In this document: positions 24,973-34,126 of the stretch, piece by piece | Numbering within the stretch: position 1 is the first letter of the stretch | Layout of the letters: the number at the start of each line of letters is the position of its first letter | Source of the DNA: Linnemannia hyalina | Taxonomy: Eukaryota > Mortierellomycota > Mortierellomycetes > Mortierellales > Mortierellaceae | Assembly (NCBI GenBank): GCA_019671135.1 | Contig: JAHRHY010000023.1 | Span: 124,001 to 188,000, forward strand | DNA length: 64,000 nt | Reading direction: 5' to 3' | The notes under the pieces: model-generated | Databases searched by the model: none | What the model saw: only the letters and a program-made list of their open reading frames with translations | What the model was told of the DNA's origin: nothing | Program-made: the position numbers and the translations under genes

Positions 24973-25161
24973 TTACATGAGGCTGAAATTGGCGGGCATG
25001 GTCTGCACAGACTTGCGGAGGGCCATCTCGAGGGCCTGGTCGCGGGTCATCTTGACTTGGACAAGACGCTGGCCATCGACTGAAGAGCGAGGCGTCTGCG
25101 CTGGGGAGGTGGCAGCGGAGCCTGACTGGTTCTTGTTGGACTTGAAGAGGGACATGGCCAT
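24973..25161 (-). CDS. Array small protein 1L (62 aa), family unknown
   Basis: Intronless. Start choice: the family start MSLFKSN is preceded here by an in-frame Met-Ala, so either ATG (25161 or 25155) may be used. Layout of the family: basic N-terminus (SLFKSNKN), a Ser/Ala linker with a PAQTPRSS proline-directed phosphorylation-like site, then an amphipathic C-terminal helix (MTRDQALEMALRKSVQTMP). No signal peptide or membrane segment. TATA-type box near 25276-25283 on the minus strand. The last residues (ANFSLM) differ slightly from other copies. The mirror copy is at 34814-35002. Small size alone would be weak evidence, but ten conserved copies with conserved flanks make coding convincing. 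Function unknown. Confidence 0.82.
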   Translation of the reverse strand: MAMSLFKSNKNQSGSAATSPAQTPRSSVDGQRLVQVKMTRDQALEMALRKSVQTMPANFSLM

Positions 25162-25386
25162 AGTATTGTGTGTTGGCTTGAGAGGGAGGATTCGAAGGAG
25201 AGAGTTGCTTGGTGTTGTTTTGGGTTGCTTGAGTTGTTGTTAAGAATGAGGAATGAAAAAGATGGGAGAGAGGATGTATTTATACAAGTGAGAAGGGAGG
25301 GTAAAGGTGCAATTGGGACATCATCGTCATAGCCAAGTCCGCAAAGAAGAACATTGTCTGCATGTCTGCTTGTTGTGAGTTGCACG

Positions 25387-25436
25387 GTTCATTTCCACTC
25401 TTGGCAAGCATGGGGGTTGTTGATAGTTACACTCCG
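25387..25436 (-). promoter_or_regulatory. Class I upstream block (GGAGTGTAAC ... GGAAATGAAC)
   Basis: Read on the minus strand: CGGAGTGTAAC, a 20-25 bp variable part, then TTGCCAAGAGTGGAAATGAAC in two pieces. The same ordered words occur upstream of copy 4L (27359-27423). Both genes share the same C-terminal coding subtype. Conservation of order and spacing suggests a protein-binding site. Confidence 0.55.
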
Positions 25437-25648
25437 CTCTTTCTTCCCATCCGCCGCACTGGAAAAATCTTATTTCTCTCTGTTCACACTTCAAAGTCAA
25501 AATGCCTCAGGCCCAAGTAAAAGCGTCATAATTGGTGAGCATCCGTTGACTCTTTGCCGCAGAACAACGGCCATGACTCTAATTTTGATCCTTGGCTCCG
25601 CTTCAAAAAATGATGACAATGACACAAAAAGAAGAAGCAGCCAGAATG

Positions 25649-25659
25649 GTCCATGCTCG
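25649..25659 (+). promoter_or_regulatory. GGTCCATGCTC box upstream of copy 2L
   Basis: Eleven-base word 190 bp before the ATG at 25849, followed by a CGGC-rich stretch. The same word, or a one-base variant, is found upstream of copies 3 and 5 in gene orientation. Confidence 0.6.
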
Positions 25660-25848
25660 GCCGACAATACGGCACTCGATTAGAAAGCAATTGGCAACAA
25701 AACAAACAAGTATAAAACCCCTCTGCTCTCCTCTTTTCTTTCTTCATTTTCATCACAACCAACTCAACAACCAGGCAAGAACCAAGCTACCAAGACTCCA
25801 TCTCTCCTTTCAAGTCCAACCTCCACTCCTCACAAGTCAAACACAACC

Positions 25849-26037
25849 ATGTCGCTCTTCAAGTCCAACAAGAACAAGTCCGTCTCTGCTGCTGCCTCTC
25901 CAGCCCAGTCTCCTCGTACATCGATCGATGCACAGCGCCCTGTCATCCAAGGAAACACAATGACTCGCGAGCAGGCCATCCGTTTGGCCATGCACAACGC
26001 TCAACAGAAGTTGCCTCACCACTTTAGCCTTCTGTAA
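25849..26037 (+). CDS. Array small protein 2L (62 aa), most diverged paralogue
   Basis: Intronless; ATG at 25849 with the family N-terminus MSLFKSNKNKS. The linker keeps PAQSPRTSIDAQRP. The C-terminal helix has changed to MTREQAIRLAMHNAQQKLP, losing the VQTMP ending of the other copies, so this is the most divergent subtype. TATAAAA at about 25711 and poly-A signal AATAAA at about 26116, preceded by CACTTGCATC. Mirror copy at 33938-34126. No known domain; function unknown. Confidence 0.82.
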   Translation: MSLFKSNKNKSVSAAASPAQSPRTSIDAQRPVIQGNTMTREQAIRLAMHNAQQKLPHHFSLL

Positions 26038-26597
26038 ACTAGGGACTACCCACCTCACATCACATTTGCATATCATCCATCCTTCACTGTACAATACCAC
26101 CCACTTGCATCTTTAATAAACCCATTGCATACTACTCTACACCGTTATGTTTGTTGTGAATGTTGCACATCGTGTCATGTAATGTCATGTAATGTGGAAG
26201 GGGAGTGATAAACGACTGTTGCTTGCTCAATTCGTTCTTCCTCCCTACAACACGCGTCAGATTTTTCACAAGAGAAAAGTCAGGAACAGCACTGAGACCG
26301 ATTGACATGTTGATGTCTCAGACTGATCAGTGCCTGGTTGATGGATCGGACTGATCAATCGTCCGTTCATCTCTTGTCATTATACAACTTTCTTCAGTTG
26401 CCAATCTCAGAGCATCATACATTACAGCGGACACGAAAGGGAAAACAGGGTAGATATAGCAGAAAGAAGATGCAAGTGTTTATTTTATATTACAAGATTG
26501 AGAATGCAGGGTGGGATGTGATGAATAAAATGCAAAGTGTAGGGGTATGAGAGGCCTTGAGGGAGACCATCCTTGCGGACCAGGTGTTGGTGCTGCT
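26038..26597. other. Convergent spacer between copies 2L and 3L
   Basis: 560 bp holding both 3' UTRs. Direct repeats of TGTCATGTAATG near 26175-26193 and a TGATCAGT/GACTGATC inverted motif near 26320-26356 are visible. No gene. Confidence 0.55.
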
Positions 26598-26780
26598 TTA
26601 CATACGGTTGAAGTTGGCGGGCATGGTCTGCACCGACTTGCGGAGAGCCATCTCGAGGGCCTGGTCGCGGGTCATCTTGACTTGGGTAGGACGCTGGGCC
26701 TCGATAGAAGTACGGGGAGTCTGAGCTGGGGTCGAGGCAGCAGAGGCGGTCTTGTTCTTGTTGGACTTGAAGAAGGACAT
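26598..26780 (-). CDS. Array small protein 3L (60 aa)
   Basis: Intronless; starts MSFFKSNKNKT (Phe at position 3, unique in the array) and ends PANFNRM. The central PAQTPRTSIEAQRPTQVK and helix MTRDQALEMALRKSVQTMP are shared with copies 1 and 4. TATAAAA on the minus strand near 26930-26940 and a GGTCCATGCTC box at 27053-27063. Mirror copy at 33195-33377. Function unknown. Confidence 0.82.
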   Translation of the reverse strand: MSFFKSNKNKTASAASTPAQTPRTSIEAQRPTQVKMTRDQALEMALRKSVQTMPANFNRM

Positions 26781-27052
26781 GGCTGGTTGTGTGTGTTGTT
26801 GGCTTGAGTGGGAGAGGACTTGAGGGTGGGTTGGTTGGTTGGTGGTTGGTCGCTTGGGTAGCTTGAGTTGTTGTTGTTGTGTTTGGTTTTGTTGTGATGA
26901 GGAATAGAAAAGAGGGAGGGGAATGCTGTGCTTTTATACCTTCTGAATTCCCTCAATATTTGTCTTCAAGCGCTTCCTATCTTGGCAACCACGTTTGAAG
27001 GAGACGTCAACTCAGAAAATCGACTGCCAAGTGCCGACTGCCGAGGAAGACT

Positions 27053-27063
27053 GAGCATGGACC
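27053..27063 (-). promoter_or_regulatory. GGTCCATGCTC box upstream of copy 3L
   Basis: Exact eleven-base match in gene orientation, 273 bp before the ATG, followed by CTCGGCAGTCGGCA-like sequence that also follows the box at copy 5R. Confidence 0.6.
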
Positions 27064-27358
27064 ATTCCATTCGCTTCCTTTGCAAAGGGCGGAGTGTCAC
27101 CTTCTTCCCCTCCCGCTCGAATTCTCGAATTAGACATGTTGCTTTTCTCAGTTCTTCCTTTTGTATTTTACTTTTTGTCTCCGCACAGAAGAAAAGAAAT
27201 TCGACGCTCACATTTTCGCAACCAACCCTCAACCTTTGATGACGATTGTTGACACGAACGCAGTGCAGAGGTGGGACAGGTACAAATATGGACTCCATTG
27301 GATGCATTGAGAGAGGCAAGAGAATGGACAGGGGCCGTGGAGCAAAAAGGGCAGCGGG

Positions 27359-27423
27359 CGGAGTGTAACCTTGGCACCGTTGTTGCTCTGTTGTCTCCAA
27401 CGCTGCCAAGAGAGGAAATGAAC
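27359..27423 (+). promoter_or_regulatory. Class I upstream block of copy 4L
   Basis: CGGAGTGTAAC at one end and CTGCCAAGAGAGGAAATGAAC (in two pieces) at the other, matching the block of copy 1L. Lies about 330-400 bp before the ATG. Confidence 0.55.
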
Positions 27424-27755
27424 AACTGTGCCAAAAGGGTACGGCGACCTTTTCTTGCAATTAAAGTATGCTGCGGGTATGGGGAACATAAACTGCGGAA
27501 ATGAAGGAGAAAAAGAGAGAGAGAGAGAGAGAGGGACTTTGTCATTCTTGGCTATGGTACTGGTTCTACCTTGGCAGTTGGAGTCATGAGAGGACTTCTG
27601 CAAAGTAGATAGCAAAGGGCCAGGAGACACATATATAAGGCTGCCGACCACCCTCTTTTTCATCCAACACCCACAACGATCACACCAACAACAAGACCAG
27701 CTCCAAGCACCTCCACTCAAGACCCGTCTCACCAGCCAACACACAACCACCAACC

Positions 27756-27938
27756 ATGTCTCTCTTCAAGTCCAACAAGAACAAGACCTCGTCTGCTGCA
27801 TCGACCCCAGCCCAGACTCCCCGTCCTTCTGTCGATACCCAGCGTCCTACCCAAGTCAAGATGACCCGCGACCAGGCCCTCGAGATGGCTCTCCGCAAGT
27901 CGGTGCAGACCATGCCCGCCAACTTTAGCCTCTTGTAG
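27756..27938 (+). CDS. Array small protein 4L (60 aa)
   Basis: Intronless; MSLFKSNKNKTSSA, then PAQTPRPSVDTQRPTQVK and the helix MTRDQALEMALRKSVQTMP ending ANFSLL. Differs from copy 3 mainly at the N- and C-terminal residues. TATATAA about 120 bp upstream; AATAAA near 28050 and a TTGTACATCAT word in the 3' UTR. Mirror copy at 32037-32219. Function unknown. Confidence 0.82.
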   Translation: MSLFKSNKNKTSSAASTPAQTPRPSVDTQRPTQVKMTRDQALEMALRKSVQTMPANFSLL

Positions 27939-29366
27939 TCAGTTAGCTCTGACGAGGACATTTTGCTTCCTCTCTCCATCTCTCTCCATTGCCTCAAGCA
28001 GGGGTTGTACATCATCTTAATTTTCACTCATACACTGTATCATACTCGCAATAAAAGCACGCCCTTTCAAGCATCATCCATTTCTTTTCTTTTCTTTGCT
28101 ATTTGTCGACGATTTCAACTATGGAATGTGCCATCACTAAGTAAACGCGACCTTGTCGATGCACCCTACAGAGTCGAGACCCATGAACAAAGTCCTAGCT
28201 GAATCAGGCCAGCCGAGACATGCATCGAGTGGACGGCTTTGGTAAGGAAGGGGTCACCCCACTACCGTCTCTTCCTATGGCCACGTTCTCAGGAACAACT
28301 TTAGCAACTTGAATGTCAGACCCACCGTACCATTGATTCATCGGGGGTTGTCACTTTTTCTCAGGAACCAAACCCCACCTCCACCCCGCTCATGCTTAAT
28401 GCCTTTTAGCCCTGACCGTGCGCGATTTTCTTTTTCCTCCTCACCAAGCGTGTCTTTCCTGCCCAACTCCGCCTGCTCCGATTCAAATTGAAAGAAATAG
28501 ATGATTGTTTTTCGAACAATACAATACCCATGCACTCATTGTTTTTCATATGAACACGATCCAATAGACACAACTAGACATCCTTTATCCTAAAGATATA
28601 CTGCAGACCTTGGAGAGGTAATCAAGGCAAAGAGCTATCCATGATTCCTATAGCAGCTTTACTTTTCCTTCTTTTTTCTTGTGTTTTGTTTAATGGCTAA
28701 TCGATTTTGAATCAGAACAACAGCTCCATCCAAATGAAATAAAAGGAATCAGAAAAGGTCGCCAAAGGTTTATTACTATACGACTAACGAGTATATACGC
28801 TACATAATTCTCAGATAAGTGTCCCTCGGGTCGGCAAGGTTCAAGTCAGCACCATGAAAGATCCGTTGGCGGAAAGGGGTATGGAGCTGAGAATCGATAT
28901 TAATCTGAAGAATGCGACCAAGTGTCCTTCCTTCGTTTCATGCCCTGAATTGGAGGGGGGGCCAAACGGAGACACTCTATGGGGGATGGAATGAGTTTGA
29001 CATGGGCGCGCTGTTGTGGATGAATGAGAGTGGTGTTGGCAAAGAGGAGACGGACGAGGGTCCGGAGAAAAGCGCCAGGGAGGACGGGGATGGTGACATT
29101 GGAAGAAGAAGGTTGAGTGAAAGAAGAAGAATGGAAGGTGAAAAGAGGAATGGAAGGGTAAAGAAGACAGGCTCAACCTCAGTGCGCAATTGAAAAATGA
29201 CAAACAGATTCAGGTACATAAATTAGGATGTATACTATTGATGCGGTGTTTTATTATGATGTACAGGGTAAGGATGCAAGTGTAAGGTGGTAGTGTCACA
29301 GGCCATGGCAGGCTGCTAATGCTTGAAGTGGGAATCCAATGGGTATGTAGGCAGACCGGCGGACGG
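27939..29366. other. Convergent spacer between copies 4L and 5L, about 1.4 kb
   Basis: The longest gene-free part of the arm. Several reading frames of 60-120 codons exist but have low-complexity Ser/Pro/Phe composition and no motif. Duplicated exactly in the right arm at 30609-32036. Confidence 0.55.
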
Positions 29367-29558
29367 TTACATGACGGTAGAGATGGAAGGCATGGTCTGG
29401 ACAGCTTTGTGCAGGACAGAGTCAAGAGCTTGCTCGGTGGTCATCTTCTTGGTAGTCTGTGCGGCGGGACGCTGGGCATCGACCGAGGGGCGGGGAGTCT
29501 GAGCAGGAGAGGCAGCAGCAGAAGCAGACTGGTTCTTGGTGGACTTGAAGAGAGACAT
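29367..29558 (-). CDS. Array small protein 5L (63 aa), innermost left copy
   Basis: Intronless; MSLFKSTKNQSASA with Thr instead of Asn at position 7, PAQTPRPSVDAQRPAAQTTKK, then MTTEQALDSVLHKAVQTMP ending SISTVM, a distinct subtype. The coding sequence is identical to 30417-30608, but the arm identity stops 94 bp upstream of the ATG, so the promoter is private: TATATAA near 29680 and a one-base variant box GGCCCATGCTC at 29692-29702 on the minus strand. Function unknown. Confidence 0.82.
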   Translation of the reverse strand: MSLFKSTKNQSASAAASPAQTPRPSVDAQRPAAQTTKKMTTEQALDSVLHKAVQTMPSISTVM

Positions 29559-29691
29559 GATGGAGAATGTGTTTTGGTTTGAGAAGGAGGACTTGGAGGG
29601 AGGAAGGATTGTTTTGGTTGTGTTGTTGTTGTTGGTTATTGTGATGAAGAATGCAAATGAGGAGAGGATCATGCTGCTTATATACACAGTT

Positions 29692-29702
29692 GAGCATGGG
29701 CC
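29692..29702 (-). promoter_or_regulatory. Variant box GGCCCATGCTC upstream of copy 5L
   Basis: Differs from GGTCCATGCTC by one base; 134 bp before the ATG at 29558, inside the unique spacer. Confidence 0.5.
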
Positions 29703-29989
29703 AGGAGGCATTTGTCACAAAGCATAACAAAGTCGACAACAGGGCCGGGTTTCAACCCTCTTCATCCACAGCATTCATGTCATAATATTCCAGGAACCGC
29801 TCTGTCGTTTTTTCCTTCCCTCTCTCCTCTTTGTCATATCGCATGGAATCCTTATTTGTCAACGGCTGTTCTCTTGGGAGTAAACAAACCATCGTCATTG
29901 CTGACTGACTGAGGAGATAAAATATGAGCGAAATGGATGGGAATAAAAATTCCCTCGGATCTTTCACAGGGGCAATTGAGCAGACATTT

Positions 29990-30156
29990 GGGGGTTTCAA
30001 ACCTTGACATTTGATGGCTTATAGCTAAAATGCGCCCTCCATCAAATGCGCCTTTGCTTATTTTGAAATACACCACCTCGAGGGCAGATGTATTTCAAAT
30101 AAGCCATCGAAATCAGCGCTTATTTTTTTTGGCCAATGTCAAGGATTGAAACCCCC
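29990..30156. mobile_element. MITE-like foldback element, about 167 bp
   Basis: Terminal inverted repeats of 22 bp with one mismatch (29990-30011 and 30135-30156; outer sequence GGGGGTTTCAA, inner CTTGACATT). Inside are nested inverted repeats: GATGGCTTAT at 30013-30022 against 30099-30108, and CTTATTTTGAAATAC at 30057-30071 against 30090-30103. No open reading frame and no convincing target-site duplication. A related 35-bp sequence lies at 42566-42600. It is non-autonomous and unclassified. Confidence 0.5.
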
Positions 30157-30201
30157 TATTGTTGCTCTTCTTGACTCCGCTTGCTATGGAAGCAAAGAAA
30201 T

Positions 30202-30212
30202 GGTCCATGCTC
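30202..30212 (+). promoter_or_regulatory. GGTCCATGCTC box upstream of copy 5R
   Basis: Exact word 205 bp before the ATG at 30417, followed by GGCTCGGCAACTCGGCA, resembling the flank of the box at copy 3. The TATAAAAG box is at about 30288. Confidence 0.6.
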
Positions 30213-30416
30213 GAGGCTCGGCAACTCGGCATTCGACATTCAGGTCGTCATCACCAGAATTAGACATCCAGAAGTGGAGAAAGAGGGTATAAAAGCAACG
30301 AGAACCTCCCCTCTTATTTTTTATTCTTCATCACAATAACCAACAACAACAACACAACCAAAACAATCCTTCCTCCCTCCAAGTCCTCCTTCTCAAACCA
30401 AAACACATTCTCCATC

Positions 30417-30608
30417 ATGTCTCTCTTCAAGTCCACCAAGAACCAGTCTGCTTCTGCTGCTGCCTCTCCTGCTCAGACTCCCCGCCCCTCGGTCGATGCC
30501 CAGCGTCCCGCCGCACAGACTACCAAGAAGATGACCACCGAGCAAGCTCTTGACTCTGTCCTGCACAAAGCTGTCCAGACCATGCCTTCCATCTCTACCG
30601 TCATGTAA
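30417..30608 (+). CDS. Array small protein 5R (63 aa), innermost right copy
   Basis: Protein identical to copy 5L. Its promoter lies in the unique spacer and is different: exact GGTCCATGCTC box at 30202-30212 and TATAAAAG at about 30288, against the variant box and TATATAA of copy 5L. The two innermost genes are therefore divergent across the palindrome centre. 3' UTR has CACTTGCATC and TGTACATCATAATAAA. Confidence 0.82.
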   Translation: MSLFKSTKNQSASAAASPAQTPRPSVDAQRPAAQTTKKMTTEQALDSVLHKAVQTMPSISTVM

Positions 30609-32036
30609 CCGTCCGCCGGTCTGCCTACATACCCATTGGATTCCCACTTCAAGCATTAGCAGCCTGCCATGGCCTGTGACACTACCACCTTACACTTGCA
30701 TCCTTACCCTGTACATCATAATAAAACACCGCATCAATAGTATACATCCTAATTTATGTACCTGAATCTGTTTGTCATTTTTCAATTGCGCACTGAGGTT
30801 GAGCCTGTCTTCTTTACCCTTCCATTCCTCTTTTCACCTTCCATTCTTCTTCTTTCACTCAACCTTCTTCTTCCAATGTCACCATCCCCGTCCTCCCTGG
30901 CGCTTTTCTCCGGACCCTCGTCCGTCTCCTCTTTGCCAACACCACTCTCATTCATCCACAACAGCGCGCCCATGTCAAACTCATTCCATCCCCCATAGAG
31001 TGTCTCCGTTTGGCCCCCCCTCCAATTCAGGGCATGAAACGAAGGAAGGACACTTGGTCGCATTCTTCAGATTAATATCGATTCTCAGCTCCATACCCCT
31101 TTCCGCCAACGGATCTTTCATGGTGCTGACTTGAACCTTGCCGACCCGAGGGACACTTATCTGAGAATTATGTAGCGTATATACTCGTTAGTCGTATAGT
31201 AATAAACCTTTGGCGACCTTTTCTGATTCCTTTTATTTCATTTGGATGGAGCTGTTGTTCTGATTCAAAATCGATTAGCCATTAAACAAAACACAAGAAA
31301 AAAGAAGGAAAAGTAAAGCTGCTATAGGAATCATGGATAGCTCTTTGCCTTGATTACCTCTCCAAGGTCTGCAGTATATCTTTAGGATAAAGGATGTCTA
31401 GTTGTGTCTATTGGATCGTGTTCATATGAAAAACAATGAGTGCATGGGTATTGTATTGTTCGAAAAACAATCATCTATTTCTTTCAATTTGAATCGGAGC
31501 AGGCGGAGTTGGGCAGGAAAGACACGCTTGGTGAGGAGGAAAAAGAAAATCGCGCACGGTCAGGGCTAAAAGGCATTAAGCATGAGCGGGGTGGAGGTGG
31601 GGTTTGGTTCCTGAGAAAAAGTGACAACCCCCGATGAATCAATGGTACGGTGGGTCTGACATTCAAGTTGCTAAAGTTGTTCCTGAGAACGTGGCCATAG
31701 GAAGAGACGGTAGTGGGGTGACCCCTTCCTTACCAAAGCCGTCCACTCGATGCATGTCTCGGCTGGCCTGATTCAGCTAGGACTTTGTTCATGGGTCTCG
31801 ACTCTGTAGGGTGCATCGACAAGGTCGCGTTTACTTAGTGATGGCACATTCCATAGTTGAAATCGTCGACAAATAGCAAAGAAAAGAAAAGAAATGGATG
31901 ATGCTTGAAAGGGCGTGCTTTTATTGCGAGTATGATACAGTGTATGAGTGAAAATTAAGATGATGTACAACCCCTGCTTGAGGCAATGGAGAGAGATGGA
32001 GAGAGGAAGCAAAATGTCCTCGTCAGAGCTAACTGA
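30609..32036. other. Convergent spacer between copies 5R and 4R
   Basis: Inverted duplicate of 27939-29366; no gene supported. Confidence 0.55.
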
Positions 32037-32219
32037 CTACAAGAGGCTAAAGTTGGCGGGCATGGTCTGCACCGACTTGCGGAGAGCCATCTCGAGGGCC
32101 TGGTCGCGGGTCATCTTGACTTGGGTAGGACGCTGGGTATCGACAGAAGGACGGGGAGTCTGGGCTGGGGTCGATGCAGCAGACGAGGTCTTGTTCTTGT
32201 TGGACTTGAAGAGAGACAT
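32037..32219 (-). CDS. Array small protein 4R (60 aa)
   Basis: Inverted identical copy of 27756-27938, including the TATATAA promoter and the class I block (mirrored at 32552-32616). Family layout as in copy 4L; no difference seen, so both copies are expected to be expressed alike. Function unknown. Confidence 0.82.
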   Translation of the reverse strand: MSLFKSNKNKTSSAASTPAQTPRPSVDTQRPTQVKMTRDQALEMALRKSVQTMPANFSLL

Positions 32220-33194
32220 GGTTGGTGGTTGTGTGTTGGCTGGTGAGACGGGTCTTGAGTGGAGGTGCTTGGAGCTGGTCTTGTTGTTGGTGTGATCGTT
32301 GTGGGTGTTGGATGAAAAAGAGGGTGGTCGGCAGCCTTATATATGTGTCTCCTGGCCCTTTGCTATCTACTTTGCAGAAGTCCTCTCATGACTCCAACTG
32401 CCAAGGTAGAACCAGTACCATAGCCAAGAATGACAAAGTCCCTCTCTCTCTCTCTCTCTCTTTTTCTCCTTCATTTCCGCAGTTTATGTTCCCCATACCC
32501 GCAGCATACTTTAATTGCAAGAAAAGGTCGCCGTACCCTTTTGGCACAGTTGTTCATTTCCTCTCTTGGCAGCGTTGGAGACAACAGAGCAACAACGGTG
32601 CCAAGGTTACACTCCGCCCGCTGCCCTTTTTGCTCCACGGCCCCTGTCCATTCTCTTGCCTCTCTCAATGCATCCAATGGAGTCCATATTTGTACCTGTC
32701 CCACCTCTGCACTGCGTTCGTGTCAACAATCGTCATCAAAGGTTGAGGGTTGGTTGCGAAAATGTGAGCGTCGAATTTCTTTTCTTCTGTGCGGAGACAA
32801 AAAGTAAAATACAAAAGGAAGAACTGAGAAAAGCAACATGTCTAATTCGAGAATTCGAGCGGGAGGGGAAGAAGGTGACACTCCGCCCTTTGCAAAGGAA
32901 GCGAATGGAATGGTCCATGCTCAGTCTTCCTCGGCAGTCGGCACTTGGCAGTCGATTTTCTGAGTTGACGTCTCCTTCAAACGTGGTTGCCAAGATAGGA
33001 AGCGCTTGAAGACAAATATTGAGGGAATTCAGAAGGTATAAAAGCACAGCATTCCCCTCCCTCTTTTCTATTCCTCATCACAACAAAACCAAACACAACA
33101 ACAACAACTCAAGCTACCCAAGCGACCAACCACCAACCAACCAACCCACCCTCAAGTCCTCTCCCACTCAAGCCAACAACACACACAACCAGCC
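32220..33194. promoter_or_regulatory. Shared divergent promoter region of copies 4R and 3R
   Basis: Inverted duplicate of 26781-27755. Class I block at 32552-32616 (minus) and GGTCCATGCTC at 32912-32922 (plus), about 273 bp before copy 3R. Confidence 0.6.
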
Positions 33195-33377
33195 ATGTCC
33201 TTCTTCAAGTCCAACAAGAACAAGACCGCCTCTGCTGCCTCGACCCCAGCTCAGACTCCCCGTACTTCTATCGAGGCCCAGCGTCCTACCCAAGTCAAGA
33301 TGACCCGCGACCAGGCCCTCGAGATGGCTCTCCGCAAGTCGGTGCAGACCATGCCCGCCAACTTCAACCGTATGTAA
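33195..33377 (+). CDS. Array small protein 3R (60 aa)
   Basis: Inverted identical copy of 26598-26780 with the MSFFKSNKN start. TATAAAAG near 33038-33045. The 3' UTR contains AATAAA and CACTTGCATC near 33490-33507. Confidence 0.82.
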   Translation: MSFFKSNKNKTASAASTPAQTPRTSIEAQRPTQVKMTRDQALEMALRKSVQTMPANFNRM

Positions 33378-33937
33378 AGCAGCACCAACACCTGGTCCGC
33401 AAGGATGGTCTCCCTCAAGGCCTCTCATACCCCTACACTTTGCATTTTATTCATCACATCCCACCCTGCATTCTCAATCTTGTAATATAAAATAAACACT
33501 TGCATCTTCTTTCTGCTATATCTACCCTGTTTTCCCTTTCGTGTCCGCTGTAATGTATGATGCTCTGAGATTGGCAACTGAAGAAAGTTGTATAATGACA
33601 AGAGATGAACGGACGATTGATCAGTCCGATCCATCAACCAGGCACTGATCAGTCTGAGACATCAACATGTCAATCGGTCTCAGTGCTGTTCCTGACTTTT
33701 CTCTTGTGAAAAATCTGACGCGTGTTGTAGGGAGGAAGAACGAATTGAGCAAGCAACAGTCGTTTATCACTCCCCTTCCACATTACATGACATTACATGA
33801 CACGATGTGCAACATTCACAACAAACATAACGGTGTAGAGTAGTATGCAATGGGTTTATTAAAGATGCAAGTGGGTGGTATTGTACAGTGAAGGATGGAT
33901 GATATGCAAATGTGATGTGAGGTGGGTAGTCCCTAGT
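33378..33937. other. Convergent spacer between copies 3R and 2R
   Basis: Inverted duplicate of 26038-26597; no gene seen. Confidence 0.55.
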
Positions 33938-34126
33938 TTACAGAAGGCTAAAGTGGTGAGGCAACTTCTGTTGAGCGTTGTGCATGGCCAAACGGATGGC
34001 CTGCTCGCGAGTCATTGTGTTTCCTTGGATGACAGGGCGCTGTGCATCGATCGATGTACGAGGAGACTGGGCTGGAGAGGCAGCAGCAGAGACGGACTTG
34101 TTCTTGTTGGACTTGAAGAGCGACAT
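33938..34126 (-). CDS. Array small protein 2R (62 aa)
   Basis: Inverted identical copy of 25849-26037, the divergent subtype ending HHFSLL. GGTCCATGCTC box mirrored at 34316-34326 on the minus strand. Confidence 0.82.
   Translation of the reverse strand: MSLFKSNKNKSVSAAASPAQSPRTSIDAQRPVIQGNTMTREQAIRLAMHNAQQKLPHHFSLL

Larger units (their letters stand above)
25162..25848. promoter_or_regulatory. Shared divergent promoter region of copies 1L and 2L
   Basis: 687 bp between two divergent ATGs. On the copy-1 side is a block running from GGAGTGTAAC to GGAAATGAAC on the minus strand (25387-25436). On the copy-2 side are GGTCCATGCTC (25649-25659) and a TATAAAA box at about 25711. Confidence 0.6.
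26781..27755. promoter_or_regulatory. Shared divergent promoter region of copies 3L and 4L
   Basis: 975 bp. From the copy-3 side: TATA box (about 26935), GGTCCATGCTC (27053-27063, minus) and GGGCGGAGTGTCACC (about 27087-27101 plus strand). From the copy-4 side: a second GGGCGGAGTGTAACC (from about 27356), the class I block, a GA microsatellite (about 27511-27534) and TATATAA (about 27633). The GGCGGAGTGT word therefore occurs on both sides of this region. Confidence 0.6.
24858..29652 (+). repeat. Left arm of a 4.8-kb inverted repeat (palindrome)
   Basis: Every landmark here reappears inverted in the right arm with positions summing to 59975, including non-coding reading frames in all frames, so the arms are essentially identical at DNA level. 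The outer edge is set where 24858 pairs with 35117 and 24857 no longer pairs; the inner edge where 29652 pairs with 30323 and 29653 does not. The arm carries five small paralogous genes. Confidence 0.93.
29653..30322. other. Unique 670-bp spacer at the centre of the palindrome
   Basis: Only part of the locus not mirrored. Holds the two non-homologous promoters of the innermost genes and the foldback element at 29990-30156. Confidence 0.85.

Noticed and set aside
27168..27753. Frames of 125-174 codons between array copies 3 and 4, mirrored at 32222-32807
   Set aside because: They overlap promoter blocks and TATA boxes of the small genes, have no domains, and are duplicated only because the whole arm is.
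28841..29203. 120-codon frame in the array spacer, mirrored at 30772-31134
   Set aside because: Ser/Phe/Pro low-complexity content, no conserved motif and no paralogue outside the mirrored copy.
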